Source: Parapedobacter sp051400755 | Lineage (GTDB): Bacteria; Bacteroidota; Bacteroidia; Sphingobacteriales; Sphingobacteriaceae | DNA: 64,000 bases | Assembly: GCF_051400755.1 (NCBI RefSeq) | Contig: NZ_JBLFFL010000007.1 | Coordinates: 124,001-188,000, forward strand | Direction: 5' to 3' | Part shown: piece after piece, positions 54,181-62,906 of the stretch | Layout: each line of letters opens with the position of its first letter | How positions within the stretch are numbered: the stretch's first letter is position 1 | Notes under the pieces: generated by a model | What the model was told of the DNA's origin: nothing | The model's input: only the letters and a program-made list of their open reading frames with translations | The model's database searches: none | Translations under genes and position numbers: made by a program

Positions 54181-54618
54181 TCAACTATATATCCCGTAGG
54201 CCATGCGGCCAAGCTCGTCGACGATGAGTTGCACTCCGCCAAATGAGCGCAGCGCAGCGAAATCAATGCTTTTATCCAAGATGGATTTAGGGACACGAAG
54301 CCAGGCCTCGAATGCTTCTGCACTGCTGAAAATCGACTGGCCGATGTTGGCCAAGGCATCGATTTGGCACAAGTGTTCGGCATGCAGGCCTTCAAACGGT
54401 TTTTGGTCTTTGAGGTACCGCTGCAAGGTGCGATGGCTGATATGCAGAATATCCGCCCACTCCTGCTGCGTAAATGGCAGTTTCCTGTTTAACGCTTCGA
54501 ATTGGGGTATTGAAAATGATCCGGTTTGGGCCGAAGAAAGATAGATCATCGCCGGCTCGGCCGCGGTCAAGATATCAGGCTTATGACCTTGGGGCATGTC
54601 GTATCGGATATTGTTCAT
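54181..54618 (-). CDS. Xre/ParS-type antitoxin (DUF2384 toxin-binding domain)
   Basis: A 145-residue antitoxin. The N-terminal Xre-like helix-turn-helix (about 40-85, QQEWADILHISHRTLQRYL) should bind the palindrome before the gene. The C-terminal DUF2384 region (about 95-145, AFEAWLRVPKSIL and GVQLIVDELGRMAYGI) should hold the RES toxin. I chose the ATG at 54618 (MNNIRYDMPQGH); the frame up to 54660 runs through the operator. Confidence 0.88.
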   Translation of the reverse strand: MNNIRYDMPQGHKPDILTAAEPAMIYLSSAQTGSFSIPQFEALNRKLPFTQQEWADILHISHRTLQRYLKDQKPFEGLHAEHLCQIDALANIGQSIFSSAEAFEAWLRVPKSILDKSIDFAALRSFGGVQLIVDELGRMAYGIYS

Positions 54619-54628
54619 TTTTATTGCC

Positions 54629-54654
54629 TTTTGTCGTTCAAATATACGACAAAA
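54629..54654. promoter_or_regulatory. Palindromic operator overlapping the antitoxin promoter
   Basis: TTTTGTCGT (54629-54637) and ACGACAAAA (54646-54654) are perfect 9-base arms with an 8-base spacer. On the minus strand the -7 box TATATTTG (54646-54639) sits in the spacer. Binding of the antitoxin would therefore block the promoter. The leader would be about 14 bases. Confidence 0.65.
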
Positions 54655-54672
54655 TTCCAAAGATTGAAATTT

Positions 54673-56445
54673 TTATTCTTGGTTATTCTTTTTGGATTTT
54701 TTCTGTTTCAGGGCTTTCACGTCGTTTTCAAATTTTTCACGGAGGGCTTTGTATTCTGGAGAATTGTAGTGCTCGGCTTCGGCCGCGATATCGTCCCACT
54801 GTTTCTTCCATTCGTCAGACTCAAACACCTTTTGCAGGGAGTCAGCCATTCCCTTGAATTTCCATTGGTTGGCCTCCCACTGTTTTTTCCATTCGTCAGA
54901 CTCAAACACCTTTTGCAGGGAATCAGCCATCCCCTCGAATTTCCATTGGTTGGCCTCCCACTGTTTTTTCCATTCGTCGGACTCAAACACCTTTTGCAGG
55001 GAATCAGCCATCCCCTTGAATTTCCATTGGTTGGCCTCCCACTGTTTTTTCCATTCGTCAGACTCAAACACCTTTTGCAGGGAATCAGCCATNNNNNNNN
55101 NNTTGAATTTCCATTGGTTGGCCTCCCACTGTTTTTTCCATTCGTCAGACTCAAACACCTTTTGCAGGGAATCAGCCATTCCCTTGAATTTCCATTGGTT
55201 GGCCTCCCACTGTTTTTTCCATTCGTCGGACTCAAACACCTTTTGCAGGGAATCCATCTGCAAGACCAGCTTAGCCTTTATTTTCGTCGTATCGATGGCC
55301 TCCAGGTCAACGGCTACCTTTGGCGAGTCAATCGCTACAATGACCGTATCCCTGCTGGTCAAGATAATCGTTTCTGTTGAATCCAGCAGCTCACTGGATG
55401 GCGTTATCGCATGGAATTCGTTATCATCCTTTCGGTCTTGCTTGTTTGTTTCAGGATGAGCAGACTGTACCCAGGCAACGGAAACAGCGGCCAGCACTGC
55501 AAATGCCAATACCAGCAGCTGCTGACGGAGGTTATTTACTTTTGTGTTCATATTCGTGATTCGTTTTATTCGGCTTAGTAATTGTGATTTCGATTTGCCG
55601 GCAGCAGCCATAGCCAATCCATTTGGAGACGTGCCCCCGGCCAGCACGGCTACCTGCAGCAAGGTCTGCGCATAATAGATCGGCTTACCGGTTTGTAGTA
55701 CTACCATATCATCGCAGGCGTGTTCCCGCTCCTGGCTGATCATTCTGCCCAACAACCATACAAACGGATTGAAAAACATCAGCGTCTCCATGACCGTCTT
55801 GAACAGGTTGAGCAGGTAGTCGTTCCGACGGATGTGCGATAATTCATGGATCAGTATGGCTTCTACCTGGTCGGCATCCAGCTGATTGGCTACGGCCAGG
55901 GGAAACAATACCACAGGCTTGAAATAACCTACCACTAAGGGTACATTCACCCGCTCCGAAAGCCAAAAGCTCACCGGTTTGCGGACAGCCATGTATGACA
56001 GCGCGCTGCTAAAAACGCGCTCCCAGGTTAGTGGTACGGGATGTAAGCCGACACGGCGCATGCGGTTGAGCCGGAAATAGCCTATTGCCAATAATAACAT
56101 TTGTGCAGCCACCCCCACCAGATATCCGCCTGCGAGATAACTGAACACCGCAGGTGTACGACTTTCAGGAGCTTCCAAAAAGAACGCCATGTCAAATGGC
56201 AAACGAATGTTCGCCCCTTCTCCAACATCAAATGAAAGTTCCAACTTACTGAAAAACACCGCTAAGAAGCCTATAAAAAGCACTACCAATGAAGAGAAAG
56301 ACATCGCGTACCTGGTCCGCGCATCTGCTTCCGGGAATATCATATACAACAACAGCAGCAAGCCGTATACAAGTGCGCCGATCCACAAGGAATGGAGGAT
56401 GCTCCATCCGATGGCTTCAATTAGATTATTCAATGAACTGATCAT
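54673..56445 (-). CDS. BlaR1-like M56 metallopeptidase with C-terminal 27-residue tandem repeats
   Basis: A membrane peptidase, 590 residues as read across the gap. The N-terminal part has membrane segments (about 15-35, 48-68, 100-122). The zinc site is ILIHELSHIRRND (about 198-210) with EREHACDD as the third ligand region. Another span lies at about 315-335. It has no penicillin-binding sensor domain as in true BlaR1. Instead the periplasmic end carries six copies of a 27-residue unit (MADSLQKVFESDEWKKQ...) rich in Trp, Lys and Glu, followed by a Lys-rich tail. It is paired with the BlaI-type repressor just upstream. The signal it senses is unknown. Confidence 0.85.
   Translation of the reverse strand: MISSLNNLIEAIGWSILHSLWIGALVYGLLLLLYMIFPEADARTRYAMSFSSLVVLFIGFLAVFFSKLELSFDVGEGANIRLPFDMAFFLEAPESRTPAVFSYLAGGYLVGVAAQMLLLAIGYFRLNRMRRVGLHPVPLTWERVFSSALSYMAVRKPVSFWLSERVNVPLVVGYFKPVVLFPLAVANQLDADQVEAILIHELSHIRRNDYLLNLFKTVMETLMFFNPFVWLLGRMISQEREHACDDMVVLQTGKPIYYAQTLLQVAVLAGGTSPNGLAMAAAGKSKSQLLSRIKRITNMNTKVNNLRQQLLVLAFAVLAAVSVAWVQSAHPETNKQDRKDDNEFHAITPSSELLDSTETIILTSRDTVIVAIDSPKVAVDLEAIDTTKIKAKLVLQMDSLQKVFESDEWKKQWEANQWKFKGMADSLQKVFESDEWKKQWEANQWKFXXXXMADSLQKVFESDEWKKQWEANQWKFKGMADSLQKVFESDEWKKQWEANQWKFEGMADSLQKVFESDEWKKQWEANQWKFKGMADSLQKVFESDEWKKQWDDIAAEAEHYNSPEYKALREKFENDVKALKQKKSKKNNQE
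54795..55257 (-). repeat. 81-bp tandem repeats inside the M56 peptidase gene
   Basis: Units begin at the ATG-type codons at 55257, 55179, 55092, 55011, 54930 and 54849; the spacing is 81 bases, with 78 for the first unit. Units are almost identical at base level, so copy number may vary and assembly may have collapsed it. Confidence 0.9.
55093..55102. other. Assembly gap (10 N) within the tandem repeats
   Basis: Ten N replace what should be four bases if the repeat were simple. The surrounding frame stays open, but the real number of units is unknown. Confidence 0.97.
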
Positions 56446-56450
56446 GGCTT

Positions 56451-56837
56451 CTATGATTTATCTTCTAATTCATCCAGATACCGTTTAATGGCCTCGATTT
56501 CGGCTTTACTGGTGTTGCTTCCGCCCAATGCCTGCATGACTAAGCGCGATGTCGATCCGGCAAACATATTATCGATCAACTTGCTCACCAGTTGCTGCTG
56601 AGTATGCTGCTGGTCTGCCTCGGCTTGGTAAATATGCGTCTTGCTGGTGGTATCCCGGCTCACCAATGCTTTCTCGTGCATGATCTGCATCAGTTTCAAC
56701 GTGGTGGTATACCCGACGTCCTTATTCCTGGCCAATTCCTCATGCACCTGCCTCACCGTACTCGGTCCCCGTTGCCAAAGCACCTGCAAAATCTCCAGCT
56801 CGCTCTCTGTCGGTTTTGTCGTTTTCTCGTTCTGCAT
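56451..56837 (-). CDS. BlaI/MecI/CopY-family transcriptional repressor
   Basis: A 128-residue winged-helix repressor normally inactivated when its M56 partner is triggered. The DNA-binding part (about 10-75) has PTESELEILQVLWQRGPSTVRQV and YTTTLKLMQIMHEKALV. The C-terminal dimerization part follows. It overlaps neither neighbour and precedes the peptidase gene by 5 bases, so the two form an operon. Two palindromes before it are probable operators. No beta-lactamase gene is in the window, so its target system may be something else. Confidence 0.9.
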   Translation of the reverse strand: MQNEKTTKPTESELEILQVLWQRGPSTVRQVHEELARNKDVGYTTTLKLMQIMHEKALVSRDTTSKTHIYQAEADQQHTQQQLVSKLIDNMFAGSTSRLVMQALGGSNTSKAEIEAIKRYLDELEDKS

Positions 56838-56842
56838 ACTAA

Positions 56843-56883
56843 CTACGATTTATTTCGTAGGTAAATGTACGAACACTTTCGTA
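56843..56883. promoter_or_regulatory. Twin palindromic operators upstream of the BlaI-type gene
   Basis: CTACGA (56843-56848) with TCGTAG (56855-56860), and TACGAA (56868-56873) with TTCGTA (56878-56883), have centres 24 bases apart. TACATTTA on the minus strand (56869-56862), one base off the -7 consensus, lies between them. This fits repression of the operon by the BlaI-type protein. Confidence 0.6.
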
Positions 56884-56936
56884 AACTCCAACTATTTTTT
56901 GATTTTTTAACAAATAGGTTGATTAACCCAAGGCGA

Positions 56937-57959
56937 TTATTCGATGACGGTCGCTATCCGTCCGCCGCCGCCGGCCAGCAACACCCAGGTGCCATTCTTG
57001 GCTTTCCGCACGGTGTGGTAGCTTTCTCCGGAGACCGGTTTCCATGTCCTGCCCCCATCGGATGACAGGTCCACTCCTGAAGTGCCAACGGCCATTAAAC
57101 GCTGTTTTCCGATATACTCCACCGCAGAGCGGTATCCGTTGGTACCGATAGCAGGTTGCCGCCACGTTGCTCCTCCATTATCAGTCACCAAAACCGCGTT
57201 TTCGTTATCCCGATCCTGCTGATAGTCCCCTCCTACCACCACCCCGTGACGTTCATCCAAGAAGGCGACGGAAAATATCCCAGTTGACGCCGCGCCCTGG
57301 GCAATGGGACACTCCAGCCCTTTCCACGTGTTGCCGTAGTCCGCCGAGCGGAACAGCCGCGACCGCTGTCCGCCAGTAGCGATGAACGCATGTCCACCCG
57401 ACAACGCCCGGATACCGGTACCGCTGGCGGCAAATCCCGCCTCACCCGTCGCCAACCTAATCCCAGCATTGCTGCTGATGTCGCGCCACGTTCGGCCCCC
57501 GTCATCCGTTGCCAACAGCTGCATCACCCCAGCGATCGGATCACCGTAGGCCAAGCCGCGGCCATCCTCCCAAAAATCCATCCCATCAAAAAAGATTTCG
57601 GGCCGTTCGTCGCGGTATACTTCTTGCCAGTTATCACCACCGTCGGCAGTGCGCAGGATCACCAGCGGCGAACCCGCATTGATAATCAGCGCTTCGGTGG
57701 CCGAAAACGCCTCAATATCCCGGAAATCCAGTGTATCATGGCCCGCTACCTGCTGCCAATGCCAGCTCTTCCCGCAGTCGGCCGTGCGCCCGACCCATCC
57801 ATCGCTCCCGCTCACCCAAGCCACGGAGTCATCCAGCACCGAGAGGCCCCGGATGCTGATAGACCGCCCCTCTTGGAGCACCTTGAGGCTTACATCCTGC
57901 GCCGCACACCAAAGCACCGTGCCAGCAAATCCGATTATCAACAACGACCTGAGCACCAT
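56937..57959 (-). CDS. Ycf48-like beta-propeller protein with Asp-box repeats
   Basis: A 340-residue secreted protein with a signal peptide (MVLRSLLIIGFAGTVLWCAAQ). The rest is a seven-bladed type propeller with motifs TADCGKSWHW, TADGGDNWQE, TDDGGRTWRD, SADYGNTWKG, TDNGGATWRQ and SSDGGRTWKP. It lacks the sialidase arginine triad and Tyr/Glu pair, so it is not a third sialidase. Ycf48-type proteins elsewhere help assemble membrane complexes. The start is the ATG at 57959, one base after the GT117 stop, so the two genes are coupled. Confidence 0.85.
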   Translation of the reverse strand: MVLRSLLIIGFAGTVLWCAAQDVSLKVLQEGRSISIRGLSVLDDSVAWVSGSDGWVGRTADCGKSWHWQQVAGHDTLDFRDIEAFSATEALIINAGSPLVILRTADGGDNWQEVYRDERPEIFFDGMDFWEDGRGLAYGDPIAGVMQLLATDDGGRTWRDISSNAGIRLATGEAGFAASGTGIRALSGGHAFIATGGQRSRLFRSADYGNTWKGLECPIAQGAASTGIFSVAFLDERHGVVVGGDYQQDRDNENAVLVTDNGGATWRQPAIGTNGYRSAVEYIGKQRLMAVGTSGVDLSSDGGRTWKPVSGESYHTVRKAKNGTWVLLAGGGGRIATVIE

Positions 57960-57960
57960 C

Positions 57961-60900
57961 TTACGAGCCAAAAAAATGCACCCGGTATTTATCATAAGCG
58001 GCCATCGCTTGCTCCTGCTGTTTTCGTTGCCCACGTTTTTCGGCGATATGTGCAAACTGCTCAAGGGCGATCAAGCTGTCGCGCACAGCCGCACCTTCCA
58101 TATTGGGCTTGGTCTCCGCGACAGCGGCATAATACGCCAATTGTTCGTCCAAAAAGGCCACGTTCCGTTCCAGCAGCTCATTTCCGCTATCCGTTTCCCC
58201 TACTTCATAAAGCTGATCGGCCAAGACCGGGTAGCGTACCGCGATATCCACGAGATGCACCCGGTGGGGCAATACGTCCATCGCACGGTTCACCACCTCC
58301 TTTGCGGCATCTTTTTTTCCTTCTGCAATTAGCATTTCAGCCGTATCGGAAAACACCTTGACAGATTGCCCGATCATGGTATATGAAGTCGGATCGAGAT
58401 AAGGGGTCTCCTTCATGTTGCCCCATGCATACCGGTGCATGATGTTTTCATGCACCGCATCCGCGTTTATCAAGCGCTGTTCGCCGCGCTCACCCGTTTC
58501 CGCAGCTTTCACCGGCATGAGCCGCAGGGCAAACCCTTCGTCCACGAGGTAATTGTCGAGCCCCAGCCGCTGACTTGATGGCACCGTCGTCGCAAAGTAT
58601 ATCGGGCGTTTCCACTCATTATGCACCAAGATGTCCATCATCGTCAGCTCAGCACGGGTCACTAGGTCTTCGTTATAGGTCCACACCATCGTATCAACGA
58701 TGTCGTCATGCCACTTTTCAGGCACTATCCCATTGCGGACAACCTGCTCCTTGTTTACCGTTAGCTTAAATCGCTTGGTCGGCAGGAAGTTTCTCCGCGT
58801 CCCGTTGGAGTACTCCAGTTGATCCGAAGGATTGTCGGATAGCAATAACGCCAGCAGGGTTTCCAGTTCCACCGAATCCTGGATACCATAGTCGTGGTAA
58901 TACAGCACATCGCGTTGTCCTTTCACAAATTGCCGGTCTTCCATGGTAATGGGCAGTGCCGCTGCTTCGTTTATGGGCTTCTTCATCTGCCTCACCTGCC
59001 AATCCATGCCCAGTAAACTCAGGTTCACCACCCGGACATCCGGCCGCACCCCTTCCACTTCTTGCAGATACCAAAGCGGGAAAGAATCGTTGTCGATAAA
59101 AGTGAAGAGGATAGCATTCGGCGCACAGGATTCGAGGTAGTTGCGCGCCATGTCCCGCGCCATGTATTTCTGCGAGCGGTCATGGTCGTCCCACCCCTCG
59201 GTACCCATCAGCACCGGGGCCATGAATAAACCCAGTGCTATGGCCACCGGTACCGCTATCCGCTGATACAAGCGCCTCTTCAGCAAATCCGCGAGTCCGA
59301 CCACCCCCATGCCCATCCATATGGCAAATGCATAAAACGAACCCGCATAGGCATAGTCCCGCTCACGGGGCTGCAGCGGAGGTTGATTGAGGTACAGCAC
59401 GATGGCCAGCCCTGTGAAAAAGAACAGCAGCCCCACCACCGCCATATCCTTCCTGCTCCGTTTCAGCTGCCACACCAGACCGATCACACCAAGCAGCAGC
59501 GGAAGGAAATAAAACGCATTGCGCGTTGGATCCGCCTTCATCGCTTCGGGCACCGCATCCTGCCCGCCGAGCCGCCACTGATCAATGAATTTAATACCGC
59601 TTATCCAGTTTCCTTCACTGTAATTTTCGAAAAGCGGCTGCCGATCGTTCTGGCGCCCGACAAAATTCCACATCAGGTAACGCCAATACATATGACCCAG
59701 CTGATAGGTGGTCAGAAACTTGACGTTATCGCCAAATTTCGGTTTTTCTTGTTCCGTCAACCCCAGCCAAACGCGGTACGCCTGTGGATGGAAGTCCCGC
59801 TGACTATAAATACGTGGGAGCCACGTATTGCGGTCATATACATACGTCATCTCCCGGCCGGCCACTTCGTATCGGGTATCCCCCTTCCGGTATTCGTTAC
59901 TTTCCTCCTTCACATCCATGACCTGCGAATCGAAATACGGGCCATTGACCAGGGGCTCGCTGCCAAACTGCCCCCTATTCAGGTACCATAGGAATGAAAA
60001 CGCATCATCCGGGTGGCTGTTGTTGAGCGAAGGATTGGCCTTCGCCCGGATCAGCACCATGGCAAACGAACCATATCCGAAGATGATAAACCCAAGGCAA
60101 ACAAGCGCGATGTTGAGTATCGGCTTCGCCCTGCGGATGGAGTACCGTATGCCATACGCCATTCCACCTATTATCGAAAGCACGAAAACGGCCGCACCCC
60201 AGCCGAATCCCATTCCGAGCGTATTCACAAAGAACAAATCGGTAAACGCCGCAAATTTAACGAGGTATTGAATCACGCCCCACAGGATAACCGCCAATAC
60301 CACACATCCGATCACCAGTGTCTTCACCACGCCCACAGCGGTCACGTTAGCCGTTCTCCTGAAGTACACCACCAGCGCCAGTGCCGGTATCGTGAGCAGG
60401 TTGAGCAGATGCACACCGATGGACAATCCCATGATATAAGCGATGAACACCAGCCAGCGGTCGGCACCCGGCTCATCCGCCTTGGCTTCCCATTTCAGGA
60501 TGGCCCAGAAAACAACGGCCGTGCAAAGCGAAGACATCGCATAGACTTCCGACTCCACCGCCGAAAACCAAAACGAGTCCGAAAAAGCATAGGCCATCGC
60601 CCCGACCACACCCGCTCCCATGATTTGCAGCATGCCCATGGACGTAAGCATTGTTCCGGCTTTCCAAACAATTTTTCGCACCAGGGCGGTGATGGTCCAA
60701 AACAGGAATAAGATCGTCAGTCCGCTCGACAGTGCTGAACCGAAATTCATCCAATACGCAATCCGTTGGGGATCGCCAAACGCCAATTGCGAAAACACAT
60801 TTTGCAGCATCAAGAACAGCGGCGCGCCCGGTTGATGCACAATCTGCATGCGGTGCGCCGCAGCGATGAATTCTCCAGCGTCCCACCAGCTGGTGGTCGG

Positions 60901-60987
60901 TTCCAGTGTCAACACGTAAGTGGCAGTAGCGATGGCCGCGCAGCCCCAACCGATCAGGTTGTTGGTCTTTTGGTAGTCCATGTTCAT
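57961..60987 (-). CDS. DUF2723 family polytopic membrane protein (glycosyltransferase 117-like)
   Basis: A 1008-residue inner-membrane protein. The N-terminal part has about a dozen membrane segments and the family motif TTSWWDAGEFIAAAHRM followed by HQPGAPLF, where Asp and Glu are the likely catalytic acids. The C-terminal third is soluble, with helical repeats at the end. The family is classed as glycosyltransferase GT117 and resembles mannosyl-type GT-C enzymes, so transfer of a sugar to lipid or protein outside the membrane is likely. Start codons ATG 60987 or 60981 are both possible. Confidence 0.9.
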   Translation of the reverse strand: MNMDYQKTNNLIGWGCAAIATATYVLTLEPTTSWWDAGEFIAAAHRMQIVHQPGAPLFLMLQNVFSQLAFGDPQRIAYWMNFGSALSSGLTILFLFWTITALVRKIVWKAGTMLTSMGMLQIMGAGVVGAMAYAFSDSFWFSAVESEVYAMSSLCTAVVFWAILKWEAKADEPGADRWLVFIAYIMGLSIGVHLLNLLTIPALALVVYFRRTANVTAVGVVKTLVIGCVVLAVILWGVIQYLVKFAAFTDLFFVNTLGMGFGWGAAVFVLSIIGGMAYGIRYSIRRAKPILNIALVCLGFIIFGYGSFAMVLIRAKANPSLNNSHPDDAFSFLWYLNRGQFGSEPLVNGPYFDSQVMDVKEESNEYRKGDTRYEVAGREMTYVYDRNTWLPRIYSQRDFHPQAYRVWLGLTEQEKPKFGDNVKFLTTYQLGHMYWRYLMWNFVGRQNDRQPLFENYSEGNWISGIKFIDQWRLGGQDAVPEAMKADPTRNAFYFLPLLLGVIGLVWQLKRSRKDMAVVGLLFFFTGLAIVLYLNQPPLQPRERDYAYAGSFYAFAIWMGMGVVGLADLLKRRLYQRIAVPVAIALGLFMAPVLMGTEGWDDHDRSQKYMARDMARNYLESCAPNAILFTFIDNDSFPLWYLQEVEGVRPDVRVVNLSLLGMDWQVRQMKKPINEAAALPITMEDRQFVKGQRDVLYYHDYGIQDSVELETLLALLLSDNPSDQLEYSNGTRRNFLPTKRFKLTVNKEQVVRNGIVPEKWHDDIVDTMVWTYNEDLVTRAELTMMDILVHNEWKRPIYFATTVPSSQRLGLDNYLVDEGFALRLMPVKAAETGERGEQRLINADAVHENIMHRYAWGNMKETPYLDPTSYTMIGQSVKVFSDTAEMLIAEGKKDAAKEVVNRAMDVLPHRVHLVDIAVRYPVLADQLYEVGETDSGNELLERNVAFLDEQLAYYAAVAETKPNMEGAAVRDSLIALEQFAHIAEKRGQRKQQEQAMAAYDKYRVHFFGS

Positions 60988-61107
60988 CCGGTTAGTGAAT
61001 GTATCAATTATTCTCTAAATTTAGGCGATAACCGAATACCATGACCTTAGCCAACCCGGATTTAACATTTTTTAACACCGGGGCATGGGAGCTCCCGGCG
61101 GCGGGCT

Positions 61108-61797
61108 TCAATAATCCACCGGCAGCTGCTTCATAAACTCGCTGATGGGCGGATGGCTTGCCCGCTCGAAAGGCAATCCGGTATTGTGCAGGCTCGCGAT
61201 GCGTGACACCTTGAAGTCACGGTAATCTTGCCTTAAGTGGCACCATCCGAGCACATGCCAGCTGAATGCGTAAAACACCAGACCCACCGGTTCGACCCTC
61301 CGCTTGCTGCGTTCGCCGTTTTCCTTGCAATAGACGATATCGATAATGGTTCTGGTGGTCACCGATTGCTGCAACGTAGCCAGGTATTCGTAATCCTGGT
61401 GCAACCGCTCTGGTAGCTGGAATTTAATCCGATCGGCCAATTGCTCAATTTTTTCCTTTTGGGAGGTCCGCATCACCGCTTTGACCTTATTGAGGGCACT
61501 GGAATAAAATTTTTGGATGGATTTATCCGCAAAACCAATCAACAGATTTTCCACCAGTAACAGGGCATTTGCTTCTTCCAAGCTAAAAGACACCGGACGC
61601 AGAAAGTAGCCCTCGACCACGAAGTATCCTTTGTTCGGTTCAAACCCGACCGGGATACCCTGTTCGTTCAGGGCTTTGATATCCCGGTATACCGTGCGCA
61701 CGCTGATGCCAAACTTGTCGGCCAGCTGATCACCCGTCATATACCGCCGCGATTGCAGCAGGGTAAGGATACCAAACAAACGGTCTATTCTGTTCAT
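61108..61797 (-). CDS. YafY-type HTH/WYL transcriptional regulator
   Basis: A 229-residue regulator. The N-terminal HTH_11 domain (about 1-60) has RLFGILTLLQSRRYMTGDQLA and ISVRTVYRDIKAL. The WYL domain (about 135-210) includes YAFSWHVLGWCHLRQDYRDFKV and binds small ligands or nucleic acids. The ATG at 61797 (MNRIDRLF) is the usual family start. A short palindrome lies about 30 bases upstream. Targets are unknown. Confidence 0.92.
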   Translation of the reverse strand: MNRIDRLFGILTLLQSRRYMTGDQLADKFGISVRTVYRDIKALNEQGIPVGFEPNKGYFVVEGYFLRPVSFSLEEANALLLVENLLIGFADKSIQKFYSSALNKVKAVMRTSQKEKIEQLADRIKFQLPERLHQDYEYLATLQQSVTTRTIIDIVYCKENGERSKRRVEPVGLVFYAFSWHVLGWCHLRQDYRDFKVSRIASLHNTGLPFERASHPPISEFMKQLPVDY

Positions 61798-62134
61798 GGG
61801 AATCAAGCTTAACTGAGCTCCTATTAAGCATTCTAATGCAAGTATAGGGCTATTTTTTTCCGCGGCACCCACCCTTCCTAATTTTTATTAAAATTCTGGT
61901 AAGCCCCTGTTCGTTGCTTATCTTCTCCGCAACGGCGCAAGCAAAAAAGCGATAACGCTATACCGGAAAAAGCTAAAGCTCTCTCAGGAGTAATTACAAG
62001 CTTTAAGGACTGGATCACATAGATAATCTTTAAACGCTTGGTTGTCTTCCGCCTCCGGTATCGGTCACTCAGCCGATTTGCGTATGTTGCATGACAGCAA
62101 ATAATAATTCCTCAGGTCAGTATTTAATTGTCTT
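61798..62134. other. 337-bp intergenic region
   Basis: Contains the upstream region of the WYL gene, including the palindrome GCATTCTAATGC (61828-61839), a possible autoregulatory site. I see no tRNA, small RNA, terminator or remnant gene in the rest. Confidence 0.5.
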
Positions 62135-62404
62135 TTAACGTCTAAGAAATGAAATACATTTCGGAATCAGCCATAACATGACGCATGCAGAAATTAGCCC
62201 TATTGCAATATCCATTAATAGCTTTTCTGGAACTAGGCTGGTTACCATTGCGTCTCCCAAATCACTTGACAACGAATAGTACGTTAGATATGAAAACGGA
62301 AAGCCAAGCGTTATCGGTTTTGATTGGATAAGATGATCTACGCTTGGTCCTAGAACAATCAAGGCGATAGCTGTAAGTATAATATAGCGCAATGAAGGTT
62401 TCAT
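62135..62404 (-). CDS. Small membrane protein of unknown function
   Basis: An 89-residue protein with two hydrophobic segments (about 7-25, IILTAIALIVLGPSVDHLI; about 62-82, LMDIAIGLISACVMLWLI). Its ATG overlaps the previous gene's stop in ATGA. No family recognised. Base composition is more AT-rich than the housekeeping part of the window. Confidence 0.55.
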   Translation of the reverse strand: MKPSLRYIILTAIALIVLGPSVDHLIQSKPITLGFPFSYLTYYSLSSDLGDAMVTSLVPEKLLMDIAIGLISACVMLWLIPKCISFLRR

Positions 62405-62895
62405 TTTGACCAGTTGGTTTGATTAACTATTTGTGACTCGAAAAATAGCATTGTTAACATGCAAAAACCATTGGAGAACTTGGATAATTTCACTTTCGCT
62501 TCCTTATCAAACACCGGATAAGTTCCCATTTTCTTTCGCCATTCCTTAACAACCGAAATCTTGCTTTTTTTTTCGGAAGTATCTGGAATTTCAATGGCTA
62601 AACCTTGTTTACCAAAATGATAAGCTGAGTTGTCGAATATGGACATGTCTTTCGAAACAAATTTAATAATCAAAATGGGGTTGACAAACTCGGGGAATTC
62701 TTGTCTGCTAATGGTAATTGCTATTGACGTGAAAACATAGGTATCGATAACATAGCCTCCAATCGTATATATCCCATCGATCAACTCCGACGTCGATGGA
62801 ATTAATAGCTTTATATTAACCCCAAGGGGATCCGAAATGACACTTGAAATAGCTGGATTCTCTATCAGTGACTTAATAAAAGGTGCTTGTTCCAT
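62401..62895 (-). CDS. Hypothetical cytoplasmic protein
   Basis: A 164-residue protein from the ATG at 62895 (MEQAPFIKSLIEN). No signal peptide or membrane span. Short beta-rich motifs (IDGIYTIGGYVIDTYVFTSIAI, WRKKMGTYPVF-type) do not point to a known family. It lies 11 bases after the neighbouring gene and overlaps the small membrane protein gene by 4 bases, so the three are probably one transcript. Confidence 0.55.
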   Translation of the reverse strand: MEQAPFIKSLIENPAISSVISDPLGVNIKLLIPSTSELIDGIYTIGGYVIDTYVFTSIAITISRQEFPEFVNPILIIKFVSKDMSIFDNSAYHFGKQGLAIEIPDTSEKKSKISVVKEWRKKMGTYPVFDKEAKVKLSKFSNGFCMLTMLFFESQIVNQTNWSK

Positions 62896-62906
62896 TTCCA
62901 AAAACC

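Noticed and set aside
54795..55257. Regularly spaced repeats suggesting CRISPR
   Set aside because: The 81-bp units are back to back without spacers and are translated in frame as part of a membrane protein.
56937..57959. Third sialidase, because of six Asp-boxes
   Set aside because: It lacks the RIP motif, catalytic Asp, Glu and Tyr and matches Ycf48-like propellers instead.
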